Source: Myxococcales bacterium
GTDB taxonomy: Bacteria > Myxococcota > UBA727 > JABDBI01
NCBI GenBank assembly: GCA_023248595.1
Contig: JAHFEG010000020.1
Span: 1 to 36,462 of the forward strand
Direction: 5' to 3'
DNA length: 36,462 bases
Position 1 is the first letter of the stretch. Every line of letters begins with the position of its first letter. The notes under the pieces are model-generated. The model saw only the letters and a list, made by a program, of their open reading frames with translations. It had not been told where the DNA came from and did no database searches. Made by a program: the position numbers and the translations under genes. Shown here in pieces: positions 32,944 through 36,462 of the stretch.

Positions 32944-33468
32944 TTACGCAGCTTCTTTTTCTTTGTCTACTTTGGCACTTAATACCCCAACCACATGTGT
33001 TGCAGGAGCATTAATTTGCGCAAGTAATTTGGCAGGCACCGCTTGCATTGCACCAAGCAATTGGGCACGCAGCACGTTGAGACTTGGCAAGCTGGCTAAG
33101 GCCTTCAACTCATTAAAGCCAAGGCGTTTTCCAGCATTGTAGCCAGCCTTCAATTCAAATTTTTCAGTTTCTTCTTTGAATTTAACTAAAATTTTTGCAG
33201 GAGCCACTGCATCTTTCATGCTCCAGGCAACTGCTGTTGAATTGGCAAAATCATTAAACAAAACACTGACAGGTGTTTCTTGTGAAGCAATGCGCGCCAA
33301 TTTATTTTTGACGACTTTAAAGCTAACACCACCATCATGCAATTTGCGCCTAAGCGAAGCAATCTGGCTGGCATTGATGCCTTCAACACTCGCTAATACG
33401 ACGGATTCTGTATCATTAAATACAGCTTTTAAAAAATCGATTTGCTCTTGCTTTTCTATTCGATTCAT
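32944..33468 (-). CDS. rplJ: 50S ribosomal protein L10
   Basis: L10 anchors the L7/L12 stalk on 23S rRNA. The protein has 174 residues, normal. It has the start EKQEQIDFLKAVFNDTESVV, the RRKLHDGGVSFKVVKNKLA core, and the helical C-terminal tail that binds L7/L12. The ATG has GGGG about 8 bases upstream. The 266-base region before it contains an L10 leader, so translation is likely repressed when the L10-L12 complex binds its own mRNA. It is followed by rplL. Confidence 0.97.
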   Translation of the reverse strand: MNRIEKQEQIDFLKAVFNDTESVVLASVEGINASQIASLRRKLHDGGVSFKVVKNKLARIASQETPVSVLFNDFANSTAVAWSMKDAVAPAKILVKFKEETEKFELKAGYNAGKRLGFNELKALASLPSLNVLRAQLLGAMQAVPAKLLAQINAPATHVVGVLSAKVDKEKEAA

Positions 33469-33589
33469 CTTGAAACCCCAATAAAAATATCAAAAAAGAC
33501 CACTTAAAAAGTCAATTTGGCAAAAGATGTGAGGGGAAATCTAGATAAGAGCAAAACAGACATGTTTTTGCTGGACCAAGAAGATTTCT

Positions 33590-33690
33590 TCGCCTCGGCA
33601 GGATTTAAGTCTTAAAAAACTTTAGGACACCTACTGTCTTTGACAAAGTTGCAGCGCTTAAGCTTTTTTTAAAAAACAAACGCGCTGCAG
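33590..33690 (-). ncRNA. L10 leader, autoregulatory mRNA element of rplJ-rplL
   Basis: Between rplA and rplJ the minus strand carries the pieces typical of the ribosomal L10 leader: GACAGTAGGTGTC (complement of 33627-33639), then CCTGCCGAGG (complement of 33594-33603), which form the conserved L10-binding stem region. Upstream is a strong hairpin, TGCAGCGC with GCGCTGCA (33682-33689 with 33650-33657). Binding of L10-L12 complex to this RNA represses rplJ-rplL in known bacteria. The exact limits are my estimate; the whole gap is 33469-33734. Confidence 0.65.
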
Positions 33691-33734
33691 ACATGACATA
33701 TCATTTACAAACACACAAGGGCTAAAATAAAAAT

Positions 33735-34445
33735 TTAGCCTCTTTCCGTTAAACTTAAAACTTGATTAACATCAATTTTAAGACCAGGTCCCATCGTAGA
33801 TGAAAGAACTGCCTTTTTAATGTATTGCCCTTTTACCGTTGCAGGTCTTGCGCGAGCAATCGCATAAAGAAATGATTTTAAGTTTTCTTGTAGATTCTCA
33901 ACGCTAAAGGAAATGCGACCAACGGGTGCGTGAACGGTTCCAGTCTTATCGACTTTAAACTCAATCTTGCCACCTTTGACATCTCTTACTGCTTTGGCAA
34001 CATCAACTGTTACTGTTCCAACTTTAGGATTGGGCATTAGGCCTCGTGGACCAAGCACTTTTCCAAGTTTACCAACAACACTCATCATGTCTGGAGAAGC
34101 AATTACTTTATCAAAATCGAGAAATCCCTTCTCGACTCTTTCTGCTAAATCTTCTGCACCAACGATATCTGCGCCAGCTTCTTCTGCTTCTTTTGCTTTT
34201 GGACCTTTAGCGAAAACAGCAACGCGCACTGTTTTGCCGGTACCATGAGGCAAGACCACTGCGCCTCTGATATTTTGTTCTGCTTGTCTAGGATCAACAC
34301 CTAAATTAACAGCGATATCAATTGACTCATCAAATTTAGCAGTTTTAGTTTCTTTGACTAAGCGACAGGCGTCATCGATGCCATAACGCGTTTTTGCGTC
34401 AACTTTCTTTGCTACTTCACGATATTTCTTGCCATGTTTTGCCAT
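33735..34445 (-). CDS. rplA: 50S ribosomal protein L1
   Basis: L1 forms the mobile stalk at the tRNA exit side of the large subunit and, in many bacteria, represses its own rplK-rplA mRNA. The protein has 236 residues. It begins [16 protein letters not shown] and has the signature [20 protein letters not shown] near the middle. I chose the ATG at 34445, with GAGG 7 bases upstream; a start at 34457 adds four residues and lacks a site. It follows rplK by 31 bases. Confidence 0.97.
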   Translation of the reverse strand: MAKHGKKYREVAKKVDAKTRYGIDDACRLVKETKTAKFDESIDIAVNLGVDPRQAEQNIRGAVVLPHGTGKTVRVAVFAKGPKAKEAEEAGADIVGAEDLAERVEKGFLDFDKVIASPDMMSVVGKLGKVLGPRGLMPNPKVGTVTVDVAKAVRDVKGGKIEFKVDKTGTVHAPVGRISFSVENLQENLKSFLYAIARARPATVKGQYIKKAVLSSTMGPGLKIDVNQVLSLTERG

Positions 34446-34476
34446 GGAAAACCTCACTTCACTTTAAAATTAAAAA

Positions 34477-34920
34477 TTAATCGACAACTTCGATACCCAT
34501 GGAACGCGCAGTTCCAGAGATAATCTTAATGCCTGCTTCCACGTCATAACAATTGAGATCAGGGGCTTTGGTCTTCGCAATCTGAGCAACCTGCTCTCTG
34601 GTGACCTTGCCAACCTTTTCTTTGCCTGGATTTTTAGCTCCGGCTCCAGGTTTTTTCTCTGTTTTGAGTCCTGCTGCTTTTTTGAGCAAGATAGAAGCGG
34701 GCGGTGTCTTTGTCTCAAAAGTAAATGATTTATCGGAATAAGCTGTGATAACAACAGGAATGACCATTCCGATTTGATCTTGGGTGCGAGCATTAAATTC
34801 TTTGCAAAAAGCAGGAATATTTAGCCCGTGCTGACCTAAAGCTGGTCCGACAGGAGGAGCTGGATTTGCTTTACCTGCTTGTACTTGAAGCTTGATCAGC
34901 GCAGTTATTTTTTTTGCCAT
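34477..34920 (-). CDS. rplK: 50S ribosomal protein L11
   Basis: L11 binds the GTPase centre of 23S rRNA and is needed for the stringent response through ribosome-bound Rel. The protein has 147 residues. The N-terminal domain has [20 protein letters not shown], and the C-terminal RNA-binding domain ends with the family signature [16 protein letters not shown] Lys/Pro/Gly-rich insert ([12 protein letters not shown]) joins the usual [13 protein letters not shown] segment to [12 protein letters not shown] lies about 9 bases before the ATG. nusG is 116 bases upstream; that gap holds a 14-bp palindrome (34998-35011). Confidence 0.97.
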   Translation of the reverse strand: MAKKITALIKLQVQAGKANPAPPVGPALGQHGLNIPAFCKEFNARTQDQIGMVIPVVITAYSDKSFTFETKTPPASILLKKAAGLKTEKKPGAGAKNPGKEKVGKVTREQVAQIAKTKAPDLNCYDVEAGIKIISGTARSMGIEVVD

Positions 34921-35036
34921 ATTTTAACTCCATGAAGTGGTACATCGCTTATGGCGCGGCTCCCACATGATATGAATACTAGAACGCACTTGTTTAAATA
35001 GATTAATCTATCTTGGCAAGCGGGAATTCCTCGATT

Positions 35037-35603
35037 TTAAGCAATCCGTTCCACTTGAGCGTAGTCCAACTCCACTGGAGTTGAGCGACCAAAAATAGAA
35101 ACCAATACCCGTATTTTCTGTTTGTCGGGTTTCACTTCTTCGACACTGCCGTTGAAATTCGCAAAAGGTCCTTCGGTCACTTTTACTTGATCGCCTTCCA
35201 AAAATTCGACTTTAGCGCGCGGTTTTTGTATGCCATGTGCAAGTGAACGCATCCGTTCGACTTCAGATGAACTCAAAGGAGCGGGTTTTTTAGTCCCACC
35301 AACAAAGCCCGTAATTTTAGGGGTATTGCGTACCAGATGCGCTGTTTCATCGGTCAGTTCCATCTGCACTAGCACATAACCTGGAAAACACTTTCGGCTT
35401 TGCGATTTACGAACTCCGGATTTTACTTCTTCGACAGTTTCTGTGGGGACCAAAATCTCTCCAAATTGGTCGTCCATGGAATACTGGCGGATGCGCTCTT
35501 CTAGCGTCTTTTTAGCCCGATTCTCTAATCCAGAATAAGTATGCACCACATACCATTTGAGGTTGGGATTGGGGTTGCTATTTATTATTTCATCGTTTGA
35601 CAT
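35037..35603 (-). CDS. nusG: Transcription elongation/termination factor NusG
   Basis: NusG binds RNA polymerase and couples it to Rho or the ribosome. The protein has 188 residues. The NGN domain has KWYVVHTYSGLENRAKKTLEE and RKCFPGYVLVQM; the C-terminal KOW domain has VTEGPFANFNGSVEEV and ends VERIA. The first 15 residues are an Asn/Pro-rich extension before the usual KWYV start. GAGGAA lies about 10 bases before the ATG. In most genomes nusG follows secE almost at once; here 197 bases separate them, which may hold a promoter. Confidence 0.97.
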   Translation of the reverse strand: MSNDEIINSNPNPNLKWYVVHTYSGLENRAKKTLEERIRQYSMDDQFGEILVPTETVEEVKSGVRKSQSRKCFPGYVLVQMELTDETAHLVRNTPKITGFVGGTKKPAPLSSSEVERMRSLAHGIQKPRAKVEFLEGDQVKVTEGPFANFNGSVEEVKPDKQKIRVLVSIFGRSTPVELDYAQVERIA

Positions 35604-35800
35604 CTTGCCCTATTCCTCTTAAAACTTCTTTCGCCAATTTAAAAAAAAAACCATAAGTCAGTTTTTAAGTTAGGATTGCTTTCAAACCCGTCACTTTAAA
35701 TCTTTTTATATTTTCTTGAATTTTGCAGAAACGCCAAGCCTATAGCGAGCGCTTGCCAGCCCTTCTTATAGACCTTTCAAACTGAATGCAATAGAGCAAT

Positions 35801-36190
35801 CTAACCCAAAAATAAGTTATGATTCGTTAGCCAGCCAAAAACAGCATCAAACAGACCTAAAATAACCGAAGCAATCAAAGATGTAACGATAACTGTATAA
35901 GTGGCAACCCTGGTTTCGTTCCAATTTGGCCAAGCAACCTTATCTAATTCTGTAACGCACTGTTCTATAAAATCACGGGCTTTTTGATTGATGAATGCCG
36001 TATAGATTGCAATTGAGCCTGACAAAATTAGGGCAATCAAAGTACAAATTGTAAATCTAGGCCCTAAAAGCGCCATATCTTCTTTGCGAAAATAAGCAAA
36101 TGTCTCACTTAATGCCAGGTTAAATACCAGCATGACAAGTAAGGTTGACACCACATAAAAAAGCGCAACCCAAGTTCCCTTTGAACGCAT
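35801..36190 (-). CDS. secE: Preprotein translocase subunit SecE
   Basis: SecE clamps the SecYEG protein-export channel in the inner membrane. The protein has 129 residues with three hydrophobic helices (about 8-28, 42-64 and 97-120), the long form known from E. coli; many bacteria have a one-helix form of about 60 residues. The conserved core ELDKVAWPNWNETR lies before the last helix. GGGAG lies 6-7 bases before the ATG. It is 24 bases after tRNA-Trp, which is the classic order tuf-trnW-secE-nusG. Confidence 0.94.
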   Translation of the reverse strand: MRSKGTWVALFYVVSTLLVMLVFNLALSETFAYFRKEDMALLGPRFTICTLIALILSGSIAIYTAFINQKARDFIEQCVTELDKVAWPNWNETRVATYTVIVTSLIASVILGLFDAVFGWLTNHNLFLG

Positions 36191-36214
36191 CCCTTACTCC
36201 CTTTGCAGTGTATT

Positions 36215-36290
36215 TGGCAGGCCACAGAGGACTTGAACCTCTAACCCCCGGTTTTGGAGACCGATGCTCTACCAATTGAGCTAGTGACCT
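36215..36290 (-). tRNA. trnW: tRNA-Trp (anticodon CCA)
   Basis: The minus strand folds into a full cloverleaf of 76 bases. The acceptor stem AGGTCAC pairs with GTGGCCT (one G-T pair). The D arm is GCTC with GAGC. The anticodon arm has the 7-base loop CTCCAAA, with CCA as anticodon for Trp. The T arm is AGAGG with CCTCT around TTCAAGT. The 3' CCA is encoded, after discriminator G. It lies between tuf and secE, its usual place. Confidence 0.96.
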
Positions 36291-36342
36291 ATACATCGTC
36301 TTTACGGCGATTTGCAAATTAAAAATCCCCCCCAAGGACAAT

Positions 36343-36462
36343 TTACTCAATGATTTCAGCAACGACGCCAGCGCCGACGGTATGTCCGCCTTCACGAATA
36401 GCGAATCTGAGCTCTGTATCCATCGCAATGGGTGTCAAAAGCTCAACTATCACTGTCACATT
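36343..36462 (-). CDS. tuf: Elongation factor Tu, C-terminal fragment (cut by the window)
   Basis: Only the last 39 codons are present. They encode the end of EF-Tu domain 3, with [17 protein letters not shown] and then [10 protein letters not shown] before the stop. EF-Tu carries aminoacyl-tRNA to the ribosome. The gene continues past the right edge, so its start cannot be judged. The position before tRNA-Trp, secE and nusG is the conserved tufB locus. The 52 bases between its stop and the tRNA show no terminator, so the tRNA may be read from the tuf transcript. Confidence 0.95.
   Translation of the reverse strand, partial: NVTVIVELLTPIAMDTELRFAIREGGHTVGAGVVAEIIE

Noticed and set aside
34998-35011. 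14-bp palindrome between nusG and rplK as an operator
   Set aside because: It is AT-only apart from two positions, a single copy, and no regulator is known for this place. It is likely chance in AT-rich DNA.
36120-36428. 102-codon minus-strand ORF across tRNA-Trp
   Set aside because: It is a translation of the tRNA gene and flanks; the tRNA cloverleaf explains the sequence.
1-36462. CRISPR array, prophage, insertion sequence or secretion gene cluster
   Set aside because: No regularly spaced direct repeats, no transposase and no phage structural genes are seen; the only mobile-type gene is the tyrosine recombinase at 6570-7745.

Overview
The window is a gene-dense, AT-rich (by eye), two-strand bacterial chromosome segment. 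It holds about 35 protein genes, one tRNA and the 3' end of tuf. The gene set is that of a Gram-negative bacterium: lipopolyprenyl recycling, system II cytochrome c assembly, signal-peptide proteins and a three-helix SecE. Several proteins read most like those of deltaproteobacteria in the old sense (Myxococcota, Bdellovibrionota, Desulfobacterota): the start of the Rel/SpoT protein, Rho, NusG, the LonB-type protease, a CcsB/CcsA pair, and a hemX-hemA link. This placement is by eye only and a phylogeny would be needed to fix it.

Left part (1-5283, + strand): a strong terminator for an upstream gene, a doubtful 62-codon ORF, then a heme cluster of hemY, hemL, a short hemX-like gene and hemA. 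hemL, hemX and hemA are tightly packed. A 67-bp palindromic repeat sits between hemY and hemL and creates a false in-frame extension of hemL. A small unknown gene overlaps the end of hemA.

Accessory module (about 5417-7745, + strand): a dif-like palindrome, a cluster of GTATTAAT half-sites, a KfrA-like coiled-coil DNA-binding protein and an overlapping tyrosine recombinase with all catalytic residues. This is the clearest accessory element in the window.

Middle part (7809-16605): a secreted HAD phosphatase, a TauE/SafE permease, an APC amino-acid permease on the - strand, a DUF368 (PopT-type) polyprenyl-phosphate transporter overlapping an MHS-family MFS transporter, leucyl aminopeptidase and Rho. 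A small cysteine-rich secreted protein with a near-consensus promoter follows.

Right-middle part (17186-31378): bifunctional Rel/SpoT (-), a NUDT19-like Nudix hydrolase and rpsT (+), then a - strand run of ccsB-ccsA (cytochrome c assembly), engB, rimI and an RlmI-like methyltransferase. coaE and a LonB-type protease follow on +. Next come two unrecognised small proteins, then truB directly abutting an AUH-type enoyl-CoA hydratase on -.

Right end (31336-36462, - strand): two tandem secreted proteins of unknown function with look-alike signal peptides, a strong terminator, and the conserved translation/transcription cluster tuf-trnW-secE-nusG-rplK-rplA-rplJ-rplL, with an L10 leader between rplA and rplJ. 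Genes are compact: many starts overlap the preceding stop, and several convergent pairs share or nearly share stop bases. No stretch longer than about 300 bases is without a gene.
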